Positions 1-11,283 of a stretch of DNA of 64,000 bases are shown here, in pieces. Position 1 is the stretch's first letter, and every line of letters begins with the position of its first letter. A program made the position numbers and the translations under genes. Origin of the DNA: Reticulitermes speratus (lineage: Eukaryota > Arthropoda > Insecta > Blattodea > Rhinotermitidae); NCBI GenBank assembly GCA_021186555.1, contig JAJKFL010000004.1, forward strand, positions 16,458,406 through 16,522,405, written 5' to 3'. The notes under the pieces are model-generated. The model did not search any database and was not told where the DNA came from. It saw only the letters and a program-made list of their open reading frames with translations.

Positions 1-12
1 CTCCTTTCATTA

Positions 13-225
13 GTGGCGCCATTAATTGAAAAGAAAAATACAGTGATGAGGAACGCGATCCCACCCAACAAAAGGTTGACTGCAACGCTCAGATTCTTAG
101 CTACTGGAAGATGTTACGAAGACCTCAAGTTTACTACCATCATATCACCTCAGGCTCTCGGCTACATTGTGCCCGAAACATGTGAAGCTATATACAAAGT
201 TCTACATAAGGATTACCTGAATTGA
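13..225 (+). pseudogene. PIF/Harbinger (HARBI1-like) transposase fragment, N-terminal part
   Basis: The 70-codon open frame reads like the N-terminal region of Harbinger-type transposases, just before the DDE nuclease domain. The stretch RLTATLRFLATGRCYEDLKF followed by ISPQALGYIVPETCEAIYKVL matches the family pattern (RLA-TLRFLATG-SY-L, then an 'IVPE-CEAI' helix). No DDE catalytic motif is present, because the frame stops after KDYLN and GC-rich foldback DNA follows at once. The frame is open to near the window edge, so the element probably extends to the left. The first in-frame start in the window is a GTG and should not be trusted as the real start. It could instead be a domesticated HARBI1 exon cut by the foldback, but the missing downstream part favours a dead transposon. 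Confidence 0.7.
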
Positions 226-227
226 CG

Positions 228-450
228 CCGTTCCGGCCGGCCGGCGGCCGGCTGGTATCTACACACGCTCCGGTACGCCTGCGCAGTCCTCCGGCCTGCC
301 GGTTGGTCGAACGAGTTTTCGTATTTGCTCCGGCCGCCTGTACAGTTATAACTGAAAGGTGTGCCGGACCCTACACACGCTCCGGCGGCCTGTCGCAGGC
401 ATAACTGTGCAGGCAGAACTGACAGGCCGCCGGAGCGTGTGTGGCCGGCA
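228..450. repeat. GC-rich foldback/MITE-like insertion with perfect 22-bp inverted arms
   Basis: This GC-rich block stands out from the AT-rich surroundings. Arms at 373-394 and 421-442 are perfect inverted repeats of 22 bases around a 26-base loop. The core ACACACGCTCCGG occurs at 261-273, again at 373-385, and inverted at 430-442. Runs of CCGG/GGCC fill 231-253. The structure suggests a non-autonomous foldback transposon that landed beside or inside the Harbinger fragment. No coding potential is visible. Confidence 0.6.
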
Positions 451-474
451 TTAACGTTGTTAAGAGCGTTGTGT

Positions 475-1500
475 ATTGTTATTAATACTCCTTATCTTAT
501 TTTTGCAGGGTATTTACAATTACATACCTGAAACAAGCAATGTATTTAGGGTATATACTGTTGCAGCTATTCTCCAGTTACAATTTATGGTCCTTGCAAT
601 GTTATTTCCCATGTTGAAGGTCTTGTACTTTTACGTACGTACGTTAGTACACTCCGAAGTGCGTGTGCAATGCCCAGTACGGCTGTTTTCTGTAATTTCT
701 TGATTTCGTGCTCTCCCGGTGTGTTGCTCAAGTACTTTCTGAATGATTTCCAGATAGTTCCAGTTGCCCCAATTATTACTGGTGTCACTTTTTTTTAAAA
801 TCTACTCGGCTTCTTTCTTGATCACATTTTTACCTCCTGAAATAGCAACATCGATTAACATACACGTTCCTTATTCATTATCACGGATCATGCCCCCCCC
901 CCCCCCGATTTATTGTTAGGGATGGTTCTATCTGTTTCCACTTCTTGATTTGATATATGGTTACCTTACCTCTGTGACTTGTTTCTACTACTTTTGGTAC
1001 ATACTCATAACCGTGTTTATTGTCTAATTTTATCTCCATTTTTTTTGCACGCATTAAAGTGTAGTTGAGCACAAACTCTATTTTGTCTCTTTATGTATTT
1101 TTGTTTTGCCAATATTAGGCATGTTGATACTCTTATAATCTGTTCAATTTCTCATCAAATTTTTGACACAGTCTGCATTTGCTCTTTCCCTTTGTAATAT
1201 TTCTGTTGCATGATAAGATTTTCGTCATGCCCGATCTTGTGCTGCTATTACTTCACTTTTATTTTCTGCTTTCAGATCTCCCCTGAACAGCCACACGAAC
1301 GTGTCTTCTTTACTAATAAGCTCTCTATCTATACCTTTAACGTATTTTCCATGCATTACTTGCTTTTCCATTTTTCCTTTAAGGACCCTTCTAATATTAC
1401 TTTTGTTTGTTTTGTGCCTACCTTTTCTAAGCCACCATTTTCATTTGATTAGTTTAATTCTTCTACAACTTTTGCTGCGCTTTTAACTGTGTAATTTATT
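475..1500 (-). pseudogene. Non-LTR retrotransposon ORF2, C-terminal remnant
   Basis: Read on the minus strand from about 1480 down to 585, several frames give a recognisable LINE C-terminus in the right order: a helix before the zinc knuckle (about 1380-1270), a decayed Cys-rich stretch (about 1165-1150), 'YVPKVVETSHRGKVTI' (about 1010-955), 'MLIDVAISGGKNVIKKEAE' (about 865-810), and 'VIIGATGTIWKSFRKYLSNT' (about 780-720). This tail is widespread in insect and other animal LINEs. Frameshifts and stops break it, and a 14-base C run (893-906) interrupts it. The reverse transcriptase and endonuclease are absent, as expected for a 5'-truncated copy. The TA-rich stretch near 475-495 is probably the 3' tail. 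The family name is uncertain. Confidence 0.7.
893..906. repeat. Poly-C tract (14 C)
   Basis: Homopolymer inside the LINE remnant; it interrupts the decayed reading frame. Its exact length is uncertain in any assembly. Confidence 0.9.
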
Positions 1501-2570
1501 TTTTATTATTATTATCCCTTGTTGAATTAATAGTTCTCATTTCTCTTTTAAGTAATTTACTCTTGGTAAGCACTGTAGCAAAGAAGGACATAAATTGAAA
1601 GGCTTGTTATCACAATTGCTTCGAGAGTAATAAGTCCGCCTTCTGGGAAGCATCATACGTTTACGGTGAATACTGTACCTGCTTGCCTAACTTACAAGCC
1701 GGCAACCGTCCCTTGTTGGCTGTCAGGGACTGTCATGTAGCATATTCAAAGGTAACTTCCATATCTGTATGACATCAACACAGGTTACTTGAGAACACGG
1801 AATACTGTTATGACAAATTATTCATTTTCTTCCACGAAAGGACAAAAAAACTTATTGAACATACCGTATATGAGAACAAGGAGCTAATATGGATATTATT
1901 ACCTCAAGAAATATTCTTTCCAAAACTTCTCTCAGTAGCCAGTTCATATTATATACGTTGACAGTGCACAGCACGTAGGAAATTTGATACAGGAGTGAGA
2001 AATGTTTTCCTAAAGCCAGTGAGTTTCGCTCGCTATTATGGCGTCGATGTGGACGAGTCTGTAGTCGAGAAACTTTAGAGAACTTGATGTTGTAGGGGCC
2101 ACAGTAAGCTCTTATCGAAGGAACGGTCAACTTTAATTAACATGAGATGCAGGAACTCATTTCGCGTGGTTACTTCCTTGTGGCAATTTGCCCCGTCACT
2201 GCAGCTGCACGATAACACGACATTGGCATGCTCTCAAACGCTTCACTGATGTTATCTCATGGCGTCTCGGAGCCAAAACGGCTGGGTGATGGGGAAGTTA
2301 GCTTTGCTTCAGACTTCATTCTTCAAGGTTTGGTTCGATAGTTAATTCCAATTATTATATTATTAATAGCAGATTTCAAATTTCATCTGCATTGGTTTGT
2401 ATTGCATTATCCGAGAATGAAAGTGCTAGGAAGTGGTCGTGTTCTGCATTAAGGAACTGTCATGTTATTTAAATGGGAAAATGAGAACATCAAAGAAACC
2501 TCGGTGAGGGTACCCGATTTGTGGTTTAAAAATCGACGCGGTTACTTCCACATAACAATCAGGGCTGTTG
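1501..2570. other. Non-coding AT-rich stretch, nothing recognised
   Basis: Only short chance frames occur here. I see no transposon motifs, tRNA-like boxes or long repeats. It is probably intron or intergenic DNA. Confidence 0.5.
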
Positions 2571-2691
2571 AGATCTGCGCTCTTTTGGGATATTACAGCG
2601 TTGAGTGGTAGTTCTGTACCGACGTTTCGGGAAAACCTATCGGTCTACCTACCACTCCACGCTGCGTAATATCCCAGAAGAGTGCAGATCT
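2571..2691. repeat. Foldback element, AGATCTGC family, copy 1
   Basis: The left arm (2571-2611) and right arm (2649-2691) are near-perfect inverted repeats. Both outer ends read AGATCTGCxCTCTT and then GGGATATTAC. The centre holds GACGTTTCGGG. A longer relative with the same ends and the same CGTTTCGGG-type core is at 47903-48115. It is a non-autonomous hairpin repeat with no ORF. Confidence 0.75.
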
Positions 2692-4084
2692 CATCTACAT
2701 CGCGGCGGAAGTCTAAAAAAAGCATGGCTGTTAACCACTTGATTAGTGGGTTTTGAACATAATATGAGTACAAGTTGGAGATTAATGTTCATTAAACAAG
2801 ACAAGATTATGCAAGAATGGAAATGGTGATATTAGGGTGTGGGTGAGTAACATTACGATGAACGTCTTATTGCCGGACATGAACGTATCATCCTTTCGGT
2901 AGTTCAAATATTCCTTCGCCTTCTTTCAGAGGTTGTTTACAAATTTGGTAAGCTCAGGTGGGGATGGTAACCTTTGAACACAGTATACACACGTATGTCC
3001 TTTCTTAGTTAAGTATGGGGTAACAGTAATGTATCTCCTATTTCTAGTAAAGTACATAGCACTGTATTTTTTGATACGTCGTCTTGGTGTGGTTTCAATT
3101 CACAATTTAATATTTACCTCATATAATTAAAAAAATGATCTCACAGTCAGTACTTTTATGTGTGAGCGGTATATACTGAAACGACCTTGCAGACTCTAAA
3201 GGCTAATGTTTTTATATTCAAAAATCAAAAGGCAACCTTTTATACATTTATGAATGCAGATATTTTCCCCAACATCTCTGTTTTATATACTGAGGATTAT
3301 TCTTATGGTCTCAACATTCATCGATAAAACCTAATTTGAGTTTCAACAGCGTAGAGAATTACATGTTAGAAAATAGGTTCTGAAGCAGGAACTCGTAGAA
3401 TCACAATGCTGTTTGCTGACCTGGTAAAGAGCATTTATAGGAAATTTTTCTTAAGTATTTACAATAACCGTGTAAAGAAGTACAAAAAAGAATTTGTTAC
3501 TGTTTGCACTCTGATTTCTGCCGATTGAATAACTTAGCAGCATTGAGCTTACAGCTGCAAAAATAAACCATTATTACATGAATCAGAGAAATAAGCAGCT
3601 ACATGGATATTTATTTATGCTAGTAATATAATACGCGATTCTGTTTTAAGCACAAAAGATCATAAGGGCCTTATCGCCCAGTGAGCTTAAAATATAATTA
3701 TGGATGACTGAAATATGAGGACATGACCTATCTAAAAGTACTTTTCCAGTATGCGGTTGGAGAGTTTGAGGGTAACAACGAGAGACCTAACTCACTGTAA
3801 CTGGTGAATTATCTGTAGCTGGAAACTAGAATGTCAGAAATAGTAAAAGTGAAAATCGTTACCGCCGGTTACATTATCAGCAAAAGGATGGCAAATGCAA
3901 CTGAAGGCTTTAAATAATCGCTATTTATAATAATAAGAAGAATGTTTTCTGCGGTAGGGGGAAATCAAAGAACGTTATATTCTTCTCACAGACGTCAAAT
4001 CTTTCAAACTTTTTCACCAACTCGTGCAACAAGCATCTGTTATTAAAGTATAATTGTAAGTTATTTTGCCAAATAAGGCTATGA
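2692..4084. other. Non-coding AT-rich stretch, nothing recognised
   Basis: I see no family motifs, tRNA-like boxes or long inverted repeats, only short stop-bounded chance frames. Confidence 0.5.
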
Positions 4085-4280
4085 AACAGGGTCCTTTCTA
4101 AGAAGCTAATAGTTCATAAGATAGTCAAAAAATTGTCCGAATTTTAAGGAACTCATTATTTCATTACGCTCTTACCAAGTTTCCGCATATTTTCCCCAAT
4201 CCACGCTAGATGAATCCACTCCACGGCATTCCATCTTCTTTCTTCAAGACACATATTAATATGACGAGCCCTGGGTAACA
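4085..4280 (-). pseudogene. RTE-type LINE 3'-end fragment
   Basis: The plus-strand text GTCCTTTCTAAGAAGCTAATAG followed by AGTCAAAAAATTGTCCG and a TCCACTCCACGGCATTCCATC block runs parallel to the 3' end of the RTE at 9371-9560 (GTCCTTCTTGAGAAGCTAACAG, AGTCAAAAAATTCTCCGCG, CCAGTCCATGCCCCCCATCCC). It is therefore a short, heavily mutated 5'-truncated copy of the same family, also on the minus strand. No frame is open. Confidence 0.65.
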
Positions 4281-6059
4281 TTTTTAACATGGAGAGATAT
4301 TATCGTCTATAAATCTTAAACATTACGAAATGCCACCAAAATAAGATTAAATGCTCAATGACATTCTTTGAAGCTAGTCTGGTTCAAGTTCAGTGGGTCA
4401 GATTTCATGCCTAGTTCTTTAGGGATGTGACGACTTGCAGGTCACAGGAAATGTCTTCAGAAACAATGCTTTATTTTTTCATTTGGTTAGGTTATGTGAC
4501 TTTATTTATTTACATTTACTGAAATTTACTATCTACTCTACAGGAAGTAATAGGTAAATGGGACGAAAGAGTGTTAAAAACGAGAGATAAAGCCTTCAGC
4601 GATTGAACTCCTGACGCCTGTGTCGGTTACGCTGAGTGTCAGTTGCGGGTATGAGGTCGGTCACTCGGCCATGATTCTTCAGTCTTTTGGGTGCAGTATA
4701 TTCGTTCATTAGTCCCGTGATTGATTCATTGCTATGGCTGAAAAGGTGCTTGTGATAAGTAGTGGAAAGCCTTCTGATTTCATCTTTTACTAATGGCATG
4801 CCTAAGTCAGTGTGAAATGTCGAGTTGGCTAACTACAATGGAGCGCTGACAATGAGTGAAATCGTTAAGTAATGTATATGTTTGAGGGTTTGGCACATTC
4901 TCAGACTTGTGTACCTTAAGTCCATATCGAATTGATGACGATTTTGAAGAGAATAAATTTGTTGCTTTTGGACAGATGTGATTTGTTACCCAACAACCAA
5001 TACACTTGTAATTTGAGGCTTAGCTCAAGCCTCGTCATCATAACGTGCATTTCCACATGTGCCTTCCATCCAGATTCTGTCTTAAACGCATGTCTTCGTT
5101 CTTGGTTGGAATAGGAGCATTCTCTATAAGGACCTGGGTGTATTGGTTGGGTCGAATTTTAAATGTTGCTTGACTGGCTGGCCTTCAGGTTCCATGGGTT
5201 AGTGTTACGTTTTAAGAACATTCTGATGTGCTGAAGCTTGGATCGTGTTATCATGGATAGATAGCACAGTTAACGCCGGAGAAAGTAGCAATCATATTAT
5301 TCGAACTTTGGTACATCTGCAGTGTAGAAAAGTTAGAGGAGGAGTCCCCAGATGCTTCCTTGGGGTACTTCCGATTGTAACGTATAGTACCGTGTATGAC
5401 TGCAGGCGGAAATTGATACGAGAGCGAGTACATGCAAGCATTTAAACATACTCGTACAATAACAAGCGCAAACAGAAATGAAGTTTGTGAAAGTTCACAT
5501 TTTCAGAGCATTATTAATACTGCCCTTACGCTATATTGCGACGCCGTAAATTGTGGCCGATATTTACTAAGGTTAAGCAGGACCATTTTTTCCCATTTAA
5601 CTAACCACAAAACATCGCACTCTAGAACATCATATCCTTAAGAACAGAATGTTATAGCAAAGTGTTCTGCAGTTTTGTAAACCGTCTTTATGAGATATTA
5701 AAGCACAGTGGTTACCATACTGAAGGTGACTTAATATTTAAATAGTCTACCTGTTTTCACAGAATTTACTTGCATATTTCATATGGTTCTTAGAATAATC
5801 AACAATTATTTCCCTAAACTATAAACCTGTATCAAACAACTGGACTTTGCATTGCAAAAACAGGATTTAACAGAGAATTCACTTGCTAAAATGTTTTCAA
5901 GTCCACCCGAGACCTGCAGTTATTGTGAAAGACAACCACATATTTATTTCTCATAATTATTACGATAAATCTTATTTGTACCATTAACTAGTTCCGTGTA
6001 GCGGAGCCCTTCGCGAGATGATAATACTTTCTCATTTAGTTGATAAATTCCCCGCACTT
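4281..6059. other. Non-coding stretch, nothing recognised
   Basis: Short chance frames occur on both strands (for example 4932-5114, 5245-5445 and 5432-5641), with no recognisable domain. No repeats were assigned. Confidence 0.45.
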
Positions 6060-6365
6060 TGTAGTTACCAACATTTCATTACCTTGTTCACGACATCTAG
6101 CAACTTGTCCTTCTCCTCAGCCAGATAAATCCGGTCGATGCTCTTTCATTCTATATCTATAATTCCGTTTTAATATTATCCTCCGATATATGCCAAAGCG
6201 TTTCATGTGATCTCTTTCTTTCAATTTTTTCTACCGAAAACCTTTTGCATTACTCTTCTGGCCAGTGTGTGCCACATATCGCGCCCACCTCATGTGCTTT
6301 AATTGATCAACCTAATAATACTTTGTGAGAAAGTTTGAACCTCCTCACTGTGCATGTATACCCAC
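6060..6365 (-). pseudogene. RTE-type LINE C-terminal/3' fragment, strongly decayed
   Basis: The segment parallels 9450-9720 of the RTE copy in order. It has CATTTCATTACC with GTTCACGACA, then TTTTAATATTATCCTCC (compare TTTTAATATAATCCTCC), then GCCACATATCGCGCCCACCTC (compare GCTACATGCCCTGCCCACCTC), then TTGATC and AATAATACTTTGTGA (compare AATAATATTTGGTGA). This is the region encoding the conserved [11 protein letters not shown] tail of the ORF, now full of stops and shifts. Confidence 0.65.
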
Positions 6366-8020
6366 CTTCCTTTTATAACTCGTCTTCCTCAGCTTCCTCA
6401 TCTCGAAAAGTCTCAGCCTCTATTTTTCCTTTACTGTGAGAAAATGACACTTAAAAATTATTATAAAAATGCGACTGATATTATAACAAAAATAATTCCA
6501 ATTTCGGAAGGTCATTTAAGCCTGGTACAAACAGAATGATGTGATACAATAATACTATTTTAAGTAATAATTCGATTCTACAGACTGGTTCATTTTACAA
6601 GCGGGTAGTATATAATTCAAGAAAACGAGTAAAGAAAAGTGAATTTAAGTATTGTCGCTTTTACTTTAAAACCAAACTAGCAATCGTCGTCATTCTTTAA
6701 TTCGACCACCAGAATATTTATTGAATACATATTTTTAGCTGCTAAATTTAATTAAACCTTGATGTGTCAAAAGAAGTTGTCACTTTTATAACTATATAAA
6801 AGTGTTTAGAGAGCTGCAGAAGGTAAAAGCACGTATAAGATGCAAAGAAAAAAAAGGGGCAGTGGAATGAAGAAAATTAGTGATAAGTGCAGGCAGCATG
6901 AAATAATGTCAGAATATAAAGAAAGAAAAACAGAATAAAATGAGGGAGGAGAAGTAACAGCAGAAAGAGAAAGCGTGATTCAATTGAGCTACATAGTAGC
7001 AGGAAATCTGCATAGAAATGTCAAAATGGAGTGAATCAGAATGTTTTCTTATAGAGGTAAAGGGAGTACTCCCGTGGAACTTAATGTAATTTAACCTTCA
7101 AACCAAAAACCAAAATCTACTTTCTCCTTATTGCTGCCAACGTTACAGGCACCTCGTGTGTGTGTGTGTGTGCGTGGTGCGCGCGCGCGCGCGCAAGTAG
7201 AGAGAGTACGTAAGTAAAGACCCGCTTGCCAGAAACCTGGTTGTATAAACTCCAAGTTGAGTTGAGACTGCTCCGAGAGATCCTCTTGGTTGAAAGGATA
7301 ACGAACATGACAAGAAAGAAGATCAAAGTTAAAGAGGAAGTTTGGGGGAGATAGATGTGTAAAGAAAGAGAAATTAAGAATGGTAGAGAACAAGGATGGA
7401 AGGAATAAATAATGGAACAGCTGAAAGGTTGGTGTTCAAGTTGAACGAGGTTCCAGCTTTGCTTCTTCAGTAAATCTGGAACAAAAGAAGAAGAGATCAC
7501 GTGTGGGATGGGAGAAGAGAGAGACAGAGGTAACATTTGTGTTTTGTTATGGAAAAGAAATGGGGCTGCATAAGCTAATGTATGCCAAAAAAGGGTGTAA
7601 CAAGAAATGTAACGAGGTTTTATGAAGAACAGGAGACGGCACTGTAAGAAGTAATACTCCGCTGAAAGCTTGACAGGATAGCGGAAGGCGTGAGTTTGTG
7701 GTAACTTTTGTGACAAGCATATGCCCTTTCTTGTCAAACAATATAATGTAAACTGGACTTACAAAATTTGTACGCAAACAACAACAATTTCAAGGTTATA
7801 GGGTAAAGTTGTCTAATGGGATAATGTTCTTTTTTTGGTCACACCGATAATACAGTTTATAATAAGCAAGAAAATTTTAATGCATTGTGAAGATCAACAA
7901 TCCTACATTAAACGCAACGTTTATTAGTTCATGAAAATAATTCATTAGATTGATAATCCCAAATTTACGAAACAACATAAATCGACACTTAATATGGGGT
8001 GGCTCCTATTAGGGGCACTA
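6366..8020. other. Non-coding; purine-rich plus strand with a GT/GC microsatellite
   Basis: From about 6830 to 7720 the plus strand is markedly purine-rich (AGAAAG/GGAAGA runs). This keeps long pyrimidine-coded frames open on the minus strand, up to 206 codons (7117-7737). Those frames are Leu/Ser/Pro/His-rich low-complexity sequence and I do not believe they are genes. Confidence 0.5.
7155..7194. repeat. Alternating purine-pyrimidine microsatellite (GT)n(GC)n
   Basis: A (GT)8-type run joins a (GC)8-type run through GCGTGGTGC. Such alternating tracts can adopt left-handed DNA; that is general knowledge, not something shown here. Confidence 0.9.
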
Positions 8021-8029
8021 GGGGTTTCT

Positions 8030-8780
8030 CACACTTGCAGCAAGAAAAATTTAGGGAGGCCAGAAACAACAAGCTCTATTTATTAATATTACAAAATGAA
8101 GTATTTCATAAAATTTAGCGGCCACATTAAAAATTGTCTACCATTTCTACGCCTGTCACACACAAATACCCATTTCGGATAGTTCGCACAAACAGTGTGT
8201 GCTCAAATTAGACATTTTTGGCACCGAACCCTTTCTTCGCCGTCGTGGTCTTCAGAGAACAAACTTGCGCAGTATAAACATTTGACATCAGCATCATCCT
8301 CAGTTTCATTATCCATCTTCTTCTGACTCTGAGGAAACACCTAACTCGCTTGATGGCAAAATTGGTGCTTTCACTCCACTTCTTCTCTTCAACATGTGTT
8401 AGAGAGGCCTACTTTTTCCACTGTAAACGGGTCATCTTTTGCTGTTTTCCTTTTGTTGCTTACTACGTTTCTCGCAAAGGAACTTAACGACACTTTCTTT
8501 TCTTGCCTCTTTCGGTAGACTTCACTTTTTTTTCTCCAATTCCACCTTGTATGGAGAGGAGGTTATGATATTCGCGGAACCAGGTCTAGAAAATCTAGTA
8601 ATGTATGTGCCTTGTTTTGAAATTAAAGGCAGTGGACTCAGACTTGTAGCCTTGCATATTCTACCTGTTGAAGCTGTTGGTGTAACTGAAGTGGATGGTG
8701 TTGGTTCATGAGAGAAGACAGTGCGAAAATCAGACGGTGACACTGTAGACTGATTGGAAAAATTGGCTACTTTTAATTGA
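8030..8780 (-). pseudogene. pogo/Tigger-like DDE transposase, C-terminal remnant
   Basis: On the minus strand the frame 8743-8522 ends in SANIITSSPYKVELEKKK, a version of the 'VLTSxPFKxxLE' element found after the DDE domain in pogo/Tigger/jerky-type transposases. Farther downstream on the same strand, across a frameshift, comes a Cys/His pattern at about 8290-8140: CLYCASLFSEDHDGEE, then RCQKCLI, a stop, AHTVCANYPKWVFVCD. This matches the C-terminal treble-clef/PHD-like finger of those proteins. The helix-turn-helix and DDE domains are missing, although a family terminal repeat lies only about 330 bases upstream (9112-9183). The copy is therefore internally deleted and dead. Confidence 0.7.
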
Positions 8781-9111
8781 AAATCACTGAATCCTGTGGG
8801 ATGAGTGGCTTACTGTATGTTAAAACGCGTATTTGGTTCTTGTGCACTTTCTTTAAGATCTCCCAATTTGGGGTATCCCATATTTGGGGGCAGCAGAGGA
8901 CCCCATATTGGGAACTCGCCATGTTGGAATTCAACCAAAAGCTGTAGCAAATTATTAGTATAAATTAATATAAATTAGTATAGCAATTATTAGTATAGAC
9001 TACTCAATGTACATTATAATAATATTTTATTCTTACTTATACATTATAATAACATTTTAATACATCCTGTATATTGTAAGTGCATTATTAATATACGTTT
9101 TTAAAATACAT

Positions 9112-9183
9112 TCGATTTAACGGACTTTCGGCAATAGCGGACACCCCTTCCCCCAGTTAGTCTGTTAAATCGAGGGCCTACTC
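9112..9183 (-). repeat. pogo/Tigger-type terminal inverted repeat
   Basis: The minus-strand text from 9182 reads AGTAGGCCCTCGATTTAAC. It is followed by a short CCCC/GGGG stretch and then a second, inverted copy of the same word: TCGATTTAACGGACT at 9112-9126 against AGTCTGTTAAATCGA at 9159-9173, with one mismatch. This layout is typical of Tigger-like termini. It lies on the 5' side of the C-terminal transposase remnant, in the expected orientation. The partner repeat at the other end was not found. Confidence 0.6.
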
Positions 9184-9346
9184 TTTATACAAGCTGTCCA
9201 CATAATAAATTTTATATTTCTTGATGTTACATATTACGACCGCATGCTTTTATTTTCCTTAATCATACAACAAATATACCATATGAAGGCAATATCGATT
9301 ACTGCATAGGAACGCGACGCAAGAACAGAAAGGCTGATGCGTTATT

Positions 9347-9358
9347 GGGTTATTACGT
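9347..9358. repeat. Target-site duplication, left copy (GGGTTATTACGT)
   Basis: Identical to 12579-12590. It abuts the AACT-repeat tail of the RTE. The preceding T (9346) also matches, so the duplication is 12 or 13 bp. Confidence 0.9.
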
Positions 9359-9497
9359 AACTAACTAACTCCATGCAGCAAAGTCCTTCTTGAGAAGCTA
9401 ACAGGTCCGCAGCTAGTCAAAAAATTCTCCGCGTTTTATGGAACCCGAAGGTTCATTACCGTTTTCACAACAGCCCTCCACCTGTCCCTAACCTGAG

Positions 9498-9809
9498 TCA
9501 TATCAATCCAGTCCATGCCCCCCATCCCACTTCTTGAAGAACAATTTTAATATAATCCTCCCATCTACGCCTGAATCTTCCAAGTGTTCTCCTTCCCTCA
9601 GGTCTCCCAACCAAAATCCTGTAAGCACCTCTCCCCTCACCCATACGTGCTACATGCCCTGCCCACCTCATTCTTCTTGATTTGATCACACGAATAATAT
9701 TTGGTGATGAGTACAGATTATTATGTTCCTCGTTATGTAGTCTTCTCCACTCCCCTGTCACCTCGTCCCTCTTAGTTCCAAATATCCTCCTCCCTATTCC
9801 AGAACACAC
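9498..9809 (-). pseudogene. RTE ORF, C-terminal domain
   Basis: The open segment of 103 codons carries the hallmark tail of insect RTE proteins: [60 protein letters not shown], then [12 protein letters not shown]. Database proteins with this tail are often mislabelled 'craniofacial development protein 2'; they are LINE products. It is separated from the RT segment by about 160 bases of shifted but recognisable coding ([24 protein letters not shown]). Confidence 0.85.
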
Positions 9810-9967
9810 TCAGCCTATGTTCCTCTCTCAGTGTGGGAGACCAAATTTCACACCCATACAAAAAACAGGCAAAATTACACTTCTATATATCTTAATCTTT
9901 CTATTTTTGGATAGCAAACTGGAAGACAGTAGATCCTGCACCAAATGATAGCAAGCATTCCCCGACT

Positions 9968-10534
9968 TCAATCTGCTCTTAATTTCTTCCTGAATGGAAT
10001 TTCGATCGTTGCGGTTGTTCCCAAATATTTGAGCTGTTCCACCTTTTTAAAGGATTTATTATCTAACTTTATGTTGTGATTTTGTCCTGCATTCTGATTG
10101 CGAGACATGACCACGTACTTCGTTTTCTCAGCATTTACTTCTAGACCAATCTCCTTACTAGCGACTACTAAAGCTTTTTCGGTTTTCTTAATAGCATGTA
10201 TGCTTCTGCCCAATACATTAACATCATCAGCATAAATTAGAAGCTGATGTGTACCATTTAATTTTAAGCCATCCTGGTTTACGTGAACCCTCCTATTCCA
10301 AAGCAAAGTTGAAAACAATGGTGATAAAGCATCTCCTTGTTTGAAACCATTTTTAATAGGAAATGTGTCAGTCAAATGTATGCCTACCCGGACTCTGCTA
10401 TAAACTTCATTTAGACACATTTTTACTAGCCTTGCTAGTTTCATGGGGATACCAAACTCAATGAGAGAATTACACAAGACCTCCCTCCTAACTGAATCAT
10501 AAGCTTCCTTGAACTTTATAAATAGCTGATGCAC
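9968..10534 (-). pseudogene. RTE ORF, reverse transcriptase core
   Basis: The segment holds RT motif A as FIKFKEAYDSV, motif B as GFKQGDALSPL, motif C as LLIYADDVNVLG, and the thumb-side EVNAEKTKYVVMSRNQNAG. The motif A acidic residue expected after 'FI' is Lys here, so this copy could not polymerise DNA. About 15 residues are lost after GDALSPLFSTLL relative to the family. The protein would reverse-transcribe the element RNA at a nicked target in the nucleus. The start shown is only an open segment, not a true initiation codon. Confidence 0.85.
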
Positions 10535-11283
10535 TGCCTTATTTATTCAAATCTTTCTCTTTTATTTGACGAATGCAGAATATATGATCAGTAGCTGACC
10601 TGGTACGTCGAAATCCACACTCATTATCCCCAACAATTTCCTCTGCATGTGGAGTCAACATTGACAGAAGGATGTTGGATAGAATTTTGTGTGTGGTTGA
10701 AAAAGTGATATGCCTAGATAATTACTACAATCTCTTTTATCGTCCTTCTTATAAATAGGTACCATAATTGACTCCTTGCACTACTTTTGCAATTTCCCAG
10801 TATTTAAGATAGAATTAATAAGCTTATGGATCTCCGAACGAATTGTCCTACTTCCTGCTTTAATCAGTTCTGCTGGAATTTGATCAATACCTGGTGATTT
10901 GTGCCTTTTCAGCTTTACAATGGCCATCTCAACCTCAGAAGTACTAGTGGCTGTGCTGTATGTATTTAAGTCTGCCTAATATACTTAACCCCATGTACAT
11001 TCAATAGATCAAAGAAATGATTCCTCCATCTAGTCAAAATACTGTGTGAGCCTGCAACCCAGTCACCCTTCTCATCCTTTACTATATTAGTTCTAGGTTG
11101 GTAACCCTTCTTAAAGTCATTGATGTCCTATACAAATCTCTGATATTCTTGTTCTTCTGTTTGTTTCAAGTTCATTAATTTTAGCTTTCAGTTATTACTA
11201 CTTTTTTTCCTGAAATGACTACTAGCTTCACGTTTTAAATTGTTCAGATTATCTACATTACTTTGGTTTGGATTCTGTAACCA
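10535..11283 (-). pseudogene. RTE ORF, linker and RT palm entry, frameshifted
   Basis: No long frame is open, but translated pieces keep family order: an SNVDNL-like stretch after the endonuclease, the 'HKSPGIDQIPAELI' equivalent near 10910-10865, 'SIMVPIYKKDDKRDC'-like sequence near 10770-10735, and the 'GDNECGFRRTRSATDHIFCI' equivalent near 10630-10570. Stops and indels separate them. Confidence 0.7.

Noticed and set aside
7117..7737. 206-codon minus-strand open frame
   Set aside because: It lies in a purine-rich plus-strand stretch that keeps complementary frames open. The product is low-complexity Ser/Leu/His text including translated GT/GC microsatellite, with no domain.
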